The notes under the pieces: generated by a model
The model's database searches: none
Told to the model about the DNA's origin: nothing
What the model saw: only the letters and a program-made list of their open reading frames with translations
Shown: one piece after another, positions 1 through 8,620 of the stretch
Numbering within the stretch: the first letter of the stretch is position 1
How the letters are laid out: the number at the start of each line of letters is the position of its first letter
DNA from: Flavobacteriaceae bacterium
GTDB lineage: Bacteria; Bacteroidota; Bacteroidia; Flavobacteriales; Flavobacteriaceae
Length of the DNA: 64,000 bases
Assembly: GCA_027082925.1 (NCBI GenBank)
Contig: JALWTD010000011.1
Coordinates: 124,001 to 188,000 of the forward strand
Reading direction: 5' to 3'
Position numbers and translations under genes: made by a program

Positions 1-833
1 AGTTAATACAAGATAAAGACGACTTGTTAGCAGCCAAAAAACAAATCGAAACAGAATTAGAAGAATTAATACAAAAGCACCAAGAGCTAGAAACCCAAAA
101 AACAATTTTAGACAACAATTTTGCTTCTCTTCAAAATAAGTACAGTAACTTAGATGAATCTTATAAATTACTTTCTACACAAAGCTCTCAAAAATTAAGA
201 GCACAATCGGAAAAAAATCAAGAATTGTTGGCCAAACTAGACGAAAAAGAAAAGCGTTTAGAGTTAGAAAGTAGCAGATTAGAAAAACTTCAAAAAGAAT
301 TAGACGCGCGTTCTCAGCAAATAACAGAGCTAGAAAATTTAATTGCAGCAAAAGAAGCACAAATGCAAGAACTTAAAAATGTAATTGCAAAAGCTTTGCA
401 CAAATTTGAAGGATTAGGGTTAACGGTAGAACAAAGAAATGGTAAAATATACGTTTCAATAGATAATAAGCTACTATTCAACTCCGGAAGTTGGGCTGTG
501 GGTTTAGAAGGAAAAAATGCTATTGAAAAATTAGCAAAAGTACTCGCAAAAAACACCGATATTAATGTACTAATTGAAGGCCATACAGATAATGTTCCTT
601 ACAAAGGAACAACACTTTTAGATAACTGGGATTTATCTGTAAAAAGGGCTACGGCAATTGTTAGAATTTTACAAAACAAAGGAGTAAATCCTACTCAAAT
701 TACTGCCGCAGGAAGAAGCGAGTACGTTCCTATAGAAACAAATAAAACAGCTAAAGGAAGAGCTAAAAACAGAAGAATTGAAATTATTTTAACACCAAAT
801 TTAGACGAAATAACCAATTTGCTAAACAATTAA
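1..833 (+). CDS. OmpA-family envelope protein, 5' end cut off
   Basis: The frame is open to the left window edge, so the N-terminus is missing; a TTG at 24 is merely the first possible start codon. The visible N-terminal ~125 residues are rich in Glu, Lys, Gln and Leu with no prolines, typical of a long coiled coil. The last ~115 residues are an OmpA-type peptidoglycan-binding domain: LLFNSGSW, IEGHTDNVPY, LSVKRATAIVRIL, AAGRSEYVP and GRAKNRRIEI are all present. Family knowledge: the domain binds diaminopimelate in the wall and tethers an envelope protein to it. The next gene, 4 bp downstream, is a wall-cleaving transglycosylase, so the two probably form an envelope operon. OmpA domain secure; exact role unknown. 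Confidence 0.85.
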   Translation, partial: LIQDKDDLLAAKKQIETELEELIQKHQELETQKTILDNNFASLQNKYSNLDESYKLLSTQSSQKLRAQSEKNQELLAKLDEKEKRLELESSRLEKLQKELDARSQQITELENLIAAKEAQMQELKNVIAKALHKFEGLGLTVEQRNGKIYVSIDNKLLFNSGSWAVGLEGKNAIEKLAKVLAKNTDINVLIEGHTDNVPYKGTTLLDNWDLSVKRATAIVRILQNKGVNPTQITAAGRSEYVPIETNKTAKGRAKNRRIEIILTPNLDEITNLLNN

Positions 834-837
834 AACG

Positions 838-2379
838 ATGAAGAAGAAGCTATTATATATTATTTTTTTAGTGCTAACACAAGTTGGTTTCTCGCAATCA
901 AAAACGGATACGATTAAACCTCAAAAGTTAGAAGACACTAAAGAATTGTTTTCAGAAACAGATACTGTTTTATTTAAAGTAGTAGATTCTTTAACATTTA
1001 AAATATATAAAAAAGCAAAACAAATAGATAGTTTATGGTTAGCAGAACTTGTAAAATCACCGTTATACGATACAATTCCTTATGTTTTAGAAGATGATGA
1101 GGTTTTGGTAACAGACCTAGAAGAGCTACCTACTTCCTTATTAAAAGAGCGATTGAAAATATTGGATAGTAAAACGCCTTTTCATATAGAGTACAATCCG
1201 CACTTAGAACAAATAATAAAGACTTACTTAAAACGAAGAAAATCGGCTTTTTCTAACTTAATGGAGCGAGCTCGATATTTTTTTCCAATGTTTGAAGAGC
1301 AGTTAGACAAATACAATATCCCTCTAGAAATAAAATATTTAGCAATAGTTGAATCGGCATTAAAACCAAGAGCGAGATCAAGAGTTGGCGCAACAGGATT
1401 GTGGCAGTTTATGTATCAAACAGGAAAACAATTTAACTTAAATGTAAGTTCGTATGTTGATGAAAGATCAGACCCTTATAGGTCTACTGAAGCTGCTTGT
1501 AAATACCTGTCTAACTTGTATAAAATTTTTGGAGATTGGGATTTGGCATTGGCAGCGTACAATTCAGGACCTGGAAACGTAACAAAAGCAATTAGGCGTT
1601 CAGGAGGAAGTACAAATTATTGGAATATACGACACTATTTACCTAGAGAAACCGCCGGATATGTTCCTTCCTTTTACGCTACGCTGTACATTTTCGAATA
1701 TGCAAATGAGCATAAAATTAAGGCGAAAAAAAGCGCATTACCTTATTTTAAAACAGATACAGTTCAAATAAAAAGACAACTTACTTTTGAACAAATTAAT
1801 AAAACACTTAATGTAGATATAGCACTACTCCAGTTTTTAAATCCGCAATACAAATTAGACATAATACCTTATGTAAAAGGGAAAAACTACACACTAACAT
1901 TACCAATAGAAGCTATAGGTACATTTTTGAGTAATGAAAAAAATATTTATGCTTATGTAGATAAGCAAGAAGCAAAGCGAGAAAAACCATTGCCAAAATA
2001 CTTTGAAATGAATAGTCGAATTCGGTACAAAGTACGAAGAGGCGATTATTTAGGGAAAATAGCATATAAGTTTGGTGTAACAGTTTCAAAAATTAAACGT
2101 TGGAATAATTTAAAATCAAACAACCTTAGAATTGGACAAAGGTTAACTATTTACCCTAGAAGATTAAATGTTTCTGTTTCAACAAAAAAGACAAAAAAGA
2201 AGTCTACTAAACAAAAGCCAAAAGGTAAATATCGTATCTATACAGTAAAATCCGGAGACTCTTTATGGGCTATTGCACAAAAATTTTCGAATGTTTCTGT
2301 TCAAAATATTAAAGATTGGAATGGTATTTGGAACGTAAAAGACCTAAAACCAGGAATTAAACTAAAGATTTACTATTAA
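838..2379 (+). CDS. MltD-like lytic transglycosylase with two LysM domains
   Basis: 513 aa. A signal peptide (KLLYIIFLVLTQVGFSQS) is followed by a linker, a transglycosylase SLT domain and two LysM modules. The catalytic glutamate is Glu172 in AIVESALKPRARS, followed by the family motifs GATGLWQFM and LALAAYNSGPGNV. LysM1 spans about residues 396-440 and LysM2 about 467-512. The enzyme should cleave murein glycan strands with 1,6-anhydro products in the periplasm or at the outer membrane, anchored to wall by LysM. It lies 4 bp after an OmpA-domain gene and 6 bp before a DUF4837 lipoprotein gene, so co-transcription is likely. No lipobox cysteine, unlike E. coli MltD. Family assignment is firm. 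Confidence 0.92.
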   Translation: MKKKLLYIIFLVLTQVGFSQSKTDTIKPQKLEDTKELFSETDTVLFKVVDSLTFKIYKKAKQIDSLWLAELVKSPLYDTIPYVLEDDEVLVTDLEELPTSLLKERLKILDSKTPFHIEYNPHLEQIIKTYLKRRKSAFSNLMERARYFFPMFEEQLDKYNIPLEIKYLAIVESALKPRARSRVGATGLWQFMYQTGKQFNLNVSSYVDERSDPYRSTEAACKYLSNLYKIFGDWDLALAAYNSGPGNVTKAIRRSGGSTNYWNIRHYLPRETAGYVPSFYATLYIFEYANEHKIKAKKSALPYFKTDTVQIKRQLTFEQINKTLNVDIALLQFLNPQYKLDIIPYVKGKNYTLTLPIEAIGTFLSNEKNIYAYVDKQEAKREKPLPKYFEMNSRIRYKVRRGDYLGKIAYKFGVTVSKIKRWNNLKSNNLRIGQRLTIYPRRLNVSVSTKKTKKKSTKQKPKGKYRIYTVKSGDSLWAIAQKFSNVSVQNIKDWNGIWNVKDLKPGIKLKIYY

Positions 2380-2385
2380 ACATAT

Positions 2386-3363
2386 ATGATGAAAAAAATT
2401 ATCCTTTTATTAACAGTATTTGCGGTATTTAACAGCTGTAACTCTACACCAGATAAACGCGTTTTAAAAGAGTCTAACGGGAGGTTAAACGAATTACTAA
2501 TTGTTATTAAAAATAGTGATTGGCAAGGAGAAATAGGTGATGAGTTGCGTAAAATAGTAGCAGAACCAGTTTTAGCATTACCACAACCGGAAGCACAATT
2601 TAGAGTTTCTCAAGTTCCTCCTGAGAGTTTTGGCACCATGTTTAGAGCTAATAGAAGCATACTAAATGTAGGTATTGCAGATGAAAACTCATTTAAAATA
2701 GGTACCGATGTATATGCTTCTCCTCAAAAAATAATAACAATTACAGGAAAAAGTAAACAGGAGCTTATTGATTTAATTAAAGCAAATAGCACAAAAATTA
2801 TTACCACTTTTAAATCGGCTGATATTAGAGCCATTCAAAGAAAGCTTTTAAAGAAACACTGGAATGTTGAAAACATTAAAACATTCAAAAAACAAGGATA
2901 TTCATTACTTATTCCAAAAACATATAATAAAGTTGAAGATAATGGAGATTTTGTGTGGTATAGATATCACTTAGGTGGTGGAAATAGCATGGAGTTATTA
3001 TCATACACAGTTCCTATTACTTCAGAAGACGATGAAAACGGAAATACCATTGTTGCTATTAGAGATTCTATAGGAAAAAAATACATTCCTGGAGAAATAG
3101 AAGGCTCTTATTTAATGACAGAGAAAGCGTATACACCACATATTTTTGAAGTTCAGTTAGATGGAAAAAAAGCTTTTGAAACAAGAGGAAAATGGGAGGT
3201 TAATGGTGTGTATATGGCAGGACCTTTTATTAACTATACGGTTGTAGATAAAAAAAATAATCGGCTTGTTATTGTAGAAGGATTAACATATGCACCTTCA
3301 ATTAACAAACGCGATTATATGTTTGAATTGGAAGCTATTTTAAAAACACTTAAAATAGATTAG
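2386..3363 (+). CDS. DUF4837 family lipoprotein
   Basis: 325 aa with a lipoprotein signal ending at Cys18 (FAVFNSC), so it should be lipidated. I recognise the family as DUF4837, a Bacteroidota envelope protein of unknown function, from the start of the mature protein (LNELLIVIKNSDWQGEIGDE), the FGTMFRANRSIL segment and the length. It follows the transglycosylase by 6 bp, suggesting a shared envelope operon. Its TAG stop overlaps the stop of the convergent small gene: the four bases TTAG at 3360-3363 serve both strands and no terminator hairpin is visible there. Function unknown. Confidence 0.85.
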   Translation: MMKKIILLLTVFAVFNSCNSTPDKRVLKESNGRLNELLIVIKNSDWQGEIGDELRKIVAEPVLALPQPEAQFRVSQVPPESFGTMFRANRSILNVGIADENSFKIGTDVYASPQKIITITGKSKQELIDLIKANSTKIITTFKSADIRAIQRKLLKKHWNVENIKTFKKQGYSLLIPKTYNKVEDNGDFVWYRYHLGGGNSMELLSYTVPITSEDDENGNTIVAIRDSIGKKYIPGEIEGSYLMTEKAYTPHIFEVQLDGKKAFETRGKWEVNGVYMAGPFINYTVVDKKNNRLVIVEGLTYAPSINKRDYMFELEAILKTLKID

Positions 3364-3578
3364 AGTCTAACAACAATGTAACCACTAGGTGTTTTTCTGT
3401 AATAATTTCCGTTCCATTTATAATAACGATGCCCGTTTACAAAAACAACTTTGTGGGCTCTAGGTAATTTATGAACAACAACTACACCTGCTGGTCTTGT
3501 TCTAACAGTTGCTACACATGAGTTTAATGAAAACGATAAAAACAAAGCAACAATAACTAAATAAAATGAGGTTTTCAT
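3360..3578 (-). CDS. small lipoprotein, DUF6515-like
   Basis: 72 aa. Signal peptide followed by a lipobox Cys21 (SFSLNSC). The mature part is only ~50 residues, basic and aromatic, with VVHKLPRAHKVVFVNGHRYY and a YKWNGNYYRK segment that resemble the short repeat seen in DUF6515-type secreted proteins. Such proteins are usually small envelope or surface lipoproteins of unknown role. It is convergent with the DUF4837 gene, sharing four bases at the stops, and lies upstream of glnS on the same strand. A real gene on the signal peptide and composition; function unknown. Confidence 0.65.
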   Translation of the reverse strand: MKTSFYLVIVALFLSFSLNSCVATVRTRPAGVVVVHKLPRAHKVVFVNGHRYYKWNGNYYRKTPSGYIVVRL

Positions 3579-3633
3579 AACTAAAAAATTTAAGGTTTAG
3601 TTATAAGATACTATTTTATGTAAAAGGTTTAAT

Positions 3634-5313
3634 TTAGTTGCTTTTTTTTGCCCAACTATCACGTAAAGGCACAGTTCTATTAAAAACCAAACGATTTTCG
3701 GTAGTATCTTTATCTACACAAAAATATCCTAAACGTTGAAATTGAAAACGGTCTAAATTTTTGGCAGTTTTTAAGCTAGGTTCAACAAAAGCTTCTATAA
3801 CGTTTAACGAATTTGGGTTTAAAAAGGTTTTAAAGTCAACATCTTTATGTCCGTCGGGAGCTTCATCTGTAAACAATCTATCGTATACTCTTACCTCGGC
3901 TTTAATAGCATGTTTAATAGAAACCCAATGCAAAGTACCCTTTACTTTTCGCTTACTAGCTTCTGTTCCACTACCGCTTTTGCTATCTTTATCATAAGTA
4001 CAGTGAATTTCTACAACATCACCATTTTCGTTTTTAATACAGCTTTCAGCTTTAATAATATAGGCATTTTTTAGCCGAACTTCCTTTCCAAGTTTTAAAC
4101 GGAAGAATTTTTTATTGGCTTCTTCTCTAAAATCTTCTTTTTCTATATATAATTCTTTACTAAAAGGCACTTTTCTTGTTCCTGCATTTTCGTCTTCCGG
4201 ATTGTTATCAGCAATTAACCACTCCTCTTCATTGTCAGGATAGTTGGTAATAACCACTTTAACTGGATTAAGTACTGCCATTACTCTCGGTGCTGTTTTA
4301 TTCAAATCATCTTTAATACAGTATTCTAAAAGAGCCACATCTGTAACGTTATCTCGTTTTGAAATTCCGGCAGTATCACTAAAGGTTCTAATAGAGGCTG
4401 GTGTATATCCTCTACGTCTTAATCCTGAAATAGTTGGCATACGAGGGTCGTCCCATCCAGAAACCACGCCTTCTTCTACTAACTGTAAAAGTTTACGTTT
4501 ACTCATAACGGTATAACTCAAATTTCTTCGAGCAAATTCACGCTGTTTTGGACGTAGTTTTAAAGGATCGTACACTTGATCTATATACCAATCGTATAAA
4601 TCTCTATGACTTCTAAACTCTAAAGTACAAATAGAGTGAGATATTTGTTCTATATAGTCAGATTCTCCGTGAGTCCAGTCGTACATTGGGTAAATGCACC
4701 AATCATCTCCCGTTCTATGATGGTGTTTTTTCAAAATACGGTACATAATAGGATCTCTCATATGCATATTAGTATGAGCCATGTCAATTTTAGCTCGTAA
4801 TACGTGAGAGCCTTCCTCAAATTCACCGTTTTTCATTTTTAAGAAAAGGGTCAGATTTTCTTCAACAGTTCTATTTCTGTTAGGACTGTTTGTTCCGGCT
4901 TCGGTAGGTGTTCCTTTTTGTTGTGCTATTTGTTCAGAAGTTTGATTATCTACGTAAGCTTTTCCTTCTTTAATAAGCTGAACAGCCCAATCGTAAAGTT
5001 GTTGAAAATAGTCAGAAGAATACAGTTCTTTATCCCATTTAAAGCCAAGCCATTTAATATCTTGTTTAATAGCATCAACATACTCTTGTTCTTCTTTAGC
5101 CGGATTTGTATCATCGAAGCGTAAGTTTACAGGAGCGTTGTATTTTAATCCTAAACCAAAGTTTAAACAAATAGAAGCTGCATGCCCAATATGTAAATAT
5201 CCATTAGGTTCTGGAGGGAATCTAAAACGAAGTTTATTTTTAGGTAATCCGTTCGCTAAATCTTCTTCTATAATTTGTTCTAAAAAATTTAGCGATTTTT
5301 TTTCTTCACTCAT
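3634..5313 (-). CDS. glnS: glutaminyl-tRNA synthetase
   Basis: 559 aa, near the usual ~555. Charges tRNA-Gln with glutamine using ATP. Class I signature motifs are visible: PPEPNGYLHIGHA (HIGH at residues 41-44) and VMSKRKL, the KMSKS loop, near residue 270; NLRFDDTNP is the GlnRS/GluRS-family motif, and YDWTHGESDYIEQISHSICT supports Gln rather than Glu specificity. The C-terminal half holds the anticodon-binding beta-barrels. Divergent from folB; its own promoter lies just upstream at 5334-5363. A dedicated GlnRS implies that Gln-tRNA need not be made by the GatCAB route. Very confident. Confidence 0.97.
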   Translation of the reverse strand: MSEEKKSLNFLEQIIEEDLANGLPKNKLRFRFPPEPNGYLHIGHAASICLNFGLGLKYNAPVNLRFDDTNPAKEEQEYVDAIKQDIKWLGFKWDKELYSSDYFQQLYDWAVQLIKEGKAYVDNQTSEQIAQQKGTPTEAGTNSPNRNRTVEENLTLFLKMKNGEFEEGSHVLRAKIDMAHTNMHMRDPIMYRILKKHHHRTGDDWCIYPMYDWTHGESDYIEQISHSICTLEFRSHRDLYDWYIDQVYDPLKLRPKQREFARRNLSYTVMSKRKLLQLVEEGVVSGWDDPRMPTISGLRRRGYTPASIRTFSDTAGISKRDNVTDVALLEYCIKDDLNKTAPRVMAVLNPVKVVITNYPDNEEEWLIADNNPEDENAGTRKVPFSKELYIEKEDFREEANKKFFRLKLGKEVRLKNAYIIKAESCIKNENGDVVEIHCTYDKDSKSGSGTEASKRKVKGTLHWVSIKHAIKAEVRVYDRLFTDEAPDGHKDVDFKTFLNPNSLNVIEAFVEPSLKTAKNLDRFQFQRLGYFCVDKDTTENRLVFNRTVPLRDSWAKKSN

Positions 5314-5333
5314 AATACAAAACTAATAAGCAG

Positions 5334-5363
5334 CAAAATTATTGATTTTTTTTGGCAATACAA
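5334..5363 (-). promoter_or_regulatory. Bacteroidota-type promoter of glnS
   Basis: Read on the minus strand, TTG at 5363-5361 is followed after 19 nt by TAATTTTG at 5341-5334, an exact TAnnTTTG -7 element with the spacing expected of the main Bacteroidota sigma factor. The start codon lies about 20 nt downstream, giving a very short leader. Confidence 0.7.
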
Positions 5364-5380
5364 CTACAAAACCTATTTAG

Positions 5381-5388
5381 TATCTTTG
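5381..5388 (+). promoter_or_regulatory. -7 promoter box of folB
   Basis: TATCTTTG, an exact TAnnTTTG element, 25 nt before the folB ATG at 5413. The TTG inside the box is in frame with folB and could be mistaken for a start, but it would lie upstream of the transcript. No well-spaced -33 TTG is visible. Confidence 0.55.
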
Positions 5389-5412
5389 CAGCAAATAAAT
5401 GAAACAAAAATA

Positions 5413-5775
5413 ATGGGTACCATTAAAGTAAAAAACATTCGCGTTTATGCATATCACGGATGTTTGGTTGAAGAAGGTAAAATAGGTTCAGATTATAGAG
5501 TTGACTTAACAGTAAAAGCAAACTTATCAAAATCGTCTAAAACAGATAATCTTGCAGATACGGTAGATTATGTTCATTTAAACAGTATTGTAAAAGAAGA
5601 AATGGCCATACGGTCTAAGTTGCTTGAAACGGTAGCAAAACGTATTTTAGATAGAATTTTTAAGGAAATAGAATTGGTGCAAAAAGGAAAAGTAGCCGTC
5701 TCTAAATTAAATCCGCCCATAGGAGGAAATGTAGCTATGGTAACCATTATTGTGTCTAAAACAAGGAAAGGTTAA
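5413..5775 (+). CDS. folB: dihydroneopterin aldolase
   Basis: 120 aa from the ATG at 5413, the normal size for FolB. It converts dihydroneopterin to 6-hydroxymethyl-dihydropterin and glycolaldehyde in folate synthesis. Diagnostic motifs: YAYHGCLVEEGKIG near the N-terminus, DTVDYVHLN in the middle and VSKLNPPIGG with the catalytic lysine near the C-terminus. An in-frame TTG at 5386 is rejected as start because it lies within the -7 promoter box. The gene is divergent from glnS and is followed about 50 bp later by tRNA-Cys, possibly co-transcribed. Confident. Confidence 0.93.
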   Translation: MGTIKVKNIRVYAYHGCLVEEGKIGSDYRVDLTVKANLSKSSKTDNLADTVDYVHLNSIVKEEMAIRSKLLETVAKRILDRIFKEIELVQKGKVAVSKLNPPIGGNVAMVTIIVSKTRKG

Positions 5776-5825
5776 AAAATACTTGCCAACAAAGTAAAAA
5801 TAGTTAAATTTGCAAACCAAATAAT

Positions 5826-5896
5826 GGCGTCGTGGCCGAGTGGCTAGGCAGAGGTCTGCAAAACCTTGTACAGCGGTTCGAATCCGCTCGACGCCT
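5826..5896 (+). tRNA. tRNA-Cys (GCA)
   Basis: A full cloverleaf folds. The acceptor stem GGCGTCG pairs with CGACGCC, the D stem is GCC/GGC, and the anticodon stem GAGGT/ACCTT carries loop CTGCAAA with anticodon GCA. The T arm is AGCGG-TTCGAAT-CCGCT. The discriminator base is T (U73), as expected for cysteine, and the 3' CCA is not encoded. A terminator hairpin follows within 5 nt. Confidence 0.96.
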
Positions 5897-5900
5897 CTAA

Positions 5901-5930
5901 AAAACCAAAGCAATTAGCTTTGGTTTTTTT
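5901..5930 (+). terminator. intrinsic terminator after tRNA-Cys
   Basis: AAACCAAAGC-AATTA-GCTTTGGTTT hairpin followed by a run of seven T. It ends the folB/tRNA-Cys transcript. Confidence 0.85.
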
Positions 5931-5945
5931 GTTTTCTTTAACATT

Positions 5946-5973
5946 TTGTTAAGTATAAATTAATGTATCTTTG
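5946..5973 (+). promoter_or_regulatory. promoter of the metallo-hydrolase gene
   Basis: TTG at 5946-5948, 17 nt spacer, TATCTTTG at 5966-5973: both elements of the Bacteroidota housekeeping promoter. The ATG is 17 nt further on. Confidence 0.7.
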
Positions 5974-5990
5974 TAACACAAGATATTACT

Positions 5991-6851
5991 ATGAGAATTT
6001 ATCCTATTGAAACAGGAAATTTTAAATTAGATGGAGGAGCCATGTTTGGTGTAGTTCCAAAAGTTATTTGGCAAAGAACAAACCCGGCTGACGCAAACAA
6101 TCTAATTGACATGAGTATGCGAAGCATGCTTATTGAAGATGGAGATAGACTTATTCTAATTGATACCGGTGTTGGAAACAAACAATCAGATAAGTTTTTT
6201 AGCTATTACCATTTATTTGGAGGATTTTCTCTCGACACTTCTTTAGCTAAACACGGCTTTCATAGAGACGATATTACAGATGTTTTTTTAACCCATTTAC
6301 ACTTCGATCATTGCGGAGGCAGTATTCAGTGGAATAAAGATAGAACCGGATACGAACCTGCTTTTAAAAACGCTAAATTTTGGAGTAATAAAAATCATTG
6401 GAATTGGGCAGTTAACCCAAACCCAAGAGAAAAAGCATCATTTTTAAAAGAAAACATACATCCAATTGAAGCAAGTGGGCAACTTGAGTTTGTAGATTTA
6501 CCGGATTCAGATTTTGTAGAAAAATCACCACTAGGTTTCGATATTTTATTTGCCGATGGACATACAGAAAAACAAATGATTCCACATATTAACTACAAAG
6601 GAAAAACGGTAGTGTTTATGGCAGATTTATTACCAATGGTTGGAAATATCCCTTTACCATACGTAATGGGATACGATACCAGACCATTGCTAACAATGGA
6701 TGAAAAAGAAAAATTTCTAAAAAAAGCAGCAGATAATAATTACATTTTATTTTTAGAACACGATGCTGTTAACGAACTTTGTACCGTTAAACATACAGAA
6801 AAAGGCGTTCGGTTGAACGAAACATATAAATTTAATGAAGTATTTAATTAA
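5991..6851 (+). CDS. MBL-fold metallo-hydrolase
   Basis: 286 aa. Metallo-beta-lactamase fold with the di-zinc signature THLHFDHCGG (HxHxDH); further ligands are expected in DGHTEKQM, MADLLPMVG and LFLEHDA. No signal peptide, so cytoplasmic. The layout resembles the quorum-quenching lactonase/GumP-type subgroup of the fold, but the substrate cannot be read from sequence. It has its own promoter and is followed after 14 bp by the S8 protease gene, so the two are likely co-transcribed. Family certain, reaction unknown. Confidence 0.88.
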   Translation: MRIYPIETGNFKLDGGAMFGVVPKVIWQRTNPADANNLIDMSMRSMLIEDGDRLILIDTGVGNKQSDKFFSYYHLFGGFSLDTSLAKHGFHRDDITDVFLTHLHFDHCGGSIQWNKDRTGYEPAFKNAKFWSNKNHWNWAVNPNPREKASFLKENIHPIEASGQLEFVDLPDSDFVEKSPLGFDILFADGHTEKQMIPHINYKGKTVVFMADLLPMVGNIPLPYVMGYDTRPLLTMDEKEKFLKKAADNNYILFLEHDAVNELCTVKHTEKGVRLNETYKFNEVFN

Positions 6852-6865
6852 TTAACAAATAGAAA

Positions 6866-8518
6866 ATGAGAATAATTAAACCTATGTATATAGCAGTTGT
6901 TGCTGCTGTTACTTTAGCAAGTTGTGGTTCTGTAAAAAATATGGCAGTACCAACAATGGACACAGCTGTAACAATGACAGCTAAAAAAGGACCTATTGAT
7001 GAAGAACAATTTAAACATTGGGCTCACGCAGATTTACTTACAGATACAATTCCTGGAATTAGCTTAGAAAAAGCATATAAATTTTTAGAAGGAAAACAAA
7101 GCACAACGGTTATTGTTGGGGTTATAGATTCTGGAATTGATATAGAGCATGAAGATTTAAAAGATATGCTTTGGACAAACCCAGATGAAATACCTGGAAA
7201 TAATATTGATGACGATAAAAACGGGTACGTAGATGATGTATACGGATGGAACTTTTTAGGAGGTGATGGTGTTGCCGCTCCAGAACAATTAGAAATTACA
7301 CGTATTGTGGCTAAACTAAAACCTTTGTACGAAGGTAAAACAGCTGATAATATTTCAGAAGCTGAAAAAGCTGGTTTTGAAAAATACCAAAAATACCTAA
7401 AAGCATATAAAAAAGCATCTGAAAGACACTTTAGAACAATGGAAAGATTGGAACAAATAGGAGAAAATCTTGCCGCGGTTAAAGCATTTTTAGGAAAAGA
7501 CACTTTTACACTAGAAGATTTACAAGCTGTTAAAACAGACAATAAAAAATTACAAGCTCAAATAGGTGATATTTTAGGATTATTAGCGAGAGGATTAGAT
7601 GAAAAAGCATATTTAGAATACTACGAATCTCAAAAGAAAAACAAAAACTTTGATTTAGATTTTGACGGAAGAGCTATTGTTGGTGATAACCCAACAGACA
7701 TTACCGATACTAAATATGGAAATGCAAATGTAATAGGTTCTACAGAAGAAGAATCACACGGAACACATGTTTCGGGTATTATTTTAGCTTCTCGTAATAA
7801 CGGAGTTGGAATGAATGGTGTTGCAAGTAACGTAAAATTAATGTCTGTTAGAGCCGTTCCTGATGGAGATGAAAGAGATAAAGATGTTGCTTTAGCAATT
7901 AGATATGCTGTTGATAACGGAGCAAAAGTAATAAACATGAGTTTTGGTAAAACATACTCACCATACCGTCATTGGGTTTTTGATGCTATAAAATATGCAG
8001 AAGCTCATGATGTATTATTGGTACACGCAGCAGGAAACTCTAGCAAAAATATAGACGTTGAAGATAATTTCCCTAACGACTCTAAAGATAAAGTAAACGA
8101 GATTGCTGACAATGTATTAACTGTTGGAGCAATGAGTTCAAATTACAATGAAAACTTACCAGCGACATTTTCTAACTACGGAAAAATAAATGTAGATGTA
8201 TTTGCTCCGGGTGTTCAAATCTATTCTACCATTCCACAAAATAAATATGCTAAATACAGCGGAACTTCAATGGCTTCTCCTGAAACAGCAGGTGTAGCAG
8301 CGTTAATTAGATCGTACTATCCTCAATTAACAGCGAGTCAAGTAAAACACATTATCATGAACTCTGCAACAAAATTGGATATAGAAGTATTAAAACCAAC
8401 TCCTAGAGGACAAGAAGCAGAAAAAGTTAAATTTTCTGAATTATCTGTAACCGGAGGTGTTGTAAATGCGTACAATGCAGTTGTTTTAGCTGACAAAATG
8501 GTAAACGGAAAAAAATAA
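6866..8518 (+). CDS. S8 (subtilisin) family serine protease lipoprotein
   Basis: 550 aa. The signal peptide ends in a lipobox (TLASC, Cys20). The catalytic triad is Asp88 in VGVIDSGID, His298 in SHGTHVSGI and Ser468 in SGTSMASPE, with the oxyanion Asn391 in HAAGNSS. Asp and His are ~210 residues apart, much more than in plain subtilisins; the insert (about 135-260) is charged and helical, a layout seen in other Bacteroidota S8 lipoproteins. There is no type IX sorting domain and no obvious propeptide, so it is probably a periplasmic or outer-membrane-anchored protease. Co-transcribed with the metallo-hydrolase; a terminator follows. Confidence 0.93.
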   Translation: MRIIKPMYIAVVAAVTLASCGSVKNMAVPTMDTAVTMTAKKGPIDEEQFKHWAHADLLTDTIPGISLEKAYKFLEGKQSTTVIVGVIDSGIDIEHEDLKDMLWTNPDEIPGNNIDDDKNGYVDDVYGWNFLGGDGVAAPEQLEITRIVAKLKPLYEGKTADNISEAEKAGFEKYQKYLKAYKKASERHFRTMERLEQIGENLAAVKAFLGKDTFTLEDLQAVKTDNKKLQAQIGDILGLLARGLDEKAYLEYYESQKKNKNFDLDFDGRAIVGDNPTDITDTKYGNANVIGSTEEESHGTHVSGIILASRNNGVGMNGVASNVKLMSVRAVPDGDERDKDVALAIRYAVDNGAKVINMSFGKTYSPYRHWVFDAIKYAEAHDVLLVHAAGNSSKNIDVEDNFPNDSKDKVNEIADNVLTVGAMSSNYNENLPATFSNYGKINVDVFAPGVQIYSTIPQNKYAKYSGTSMASPETAGVAALIRSYYPQLTASQVKHIIMNSATKLDIEVLKPTPRGQEAEKVKFSELSVTGGVVNAYNAVVLADKMVNGKK

Positions 8519-8542
8519 TTAAGTATTTATAATATTCTGTTA

Positions 8543-8575
8543 AAAAAGCACACTGCATTGCAGTGTGCTTTTTGT
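8543..8575 (+). terminator. intrinsic terminator after the S8 protease gene
   Basis: AGCACACTGCA and TGCAGTGTGCT form a perfect 11-bp stem with A residues before and T residues after. It separates the protease gene from the M1 peptidase gene. Confidence 0.88.
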
Positions 8576-8620
8576 TTTATAGAGATATGATTATATTGCA
8601 GAAAAGAAAAAACACATAAA

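Noticed and set aside
5707-5913. Minus-strand 68-codon ORF across tRNA-Cys
   Set aside because: Its central part is just the antisense of the tRNA (the GVERIRTAV-like peptide is a known annotation artefact), and it overlaps the folB end.
7024-7542. Minus-strand 172-codon ORF within the S8 protease gene
   Set aside because: Antisense to an intact catalytic protein; Ser/Phe-rich composition is the usual complement of a Lys/Glu-rich sense frame.
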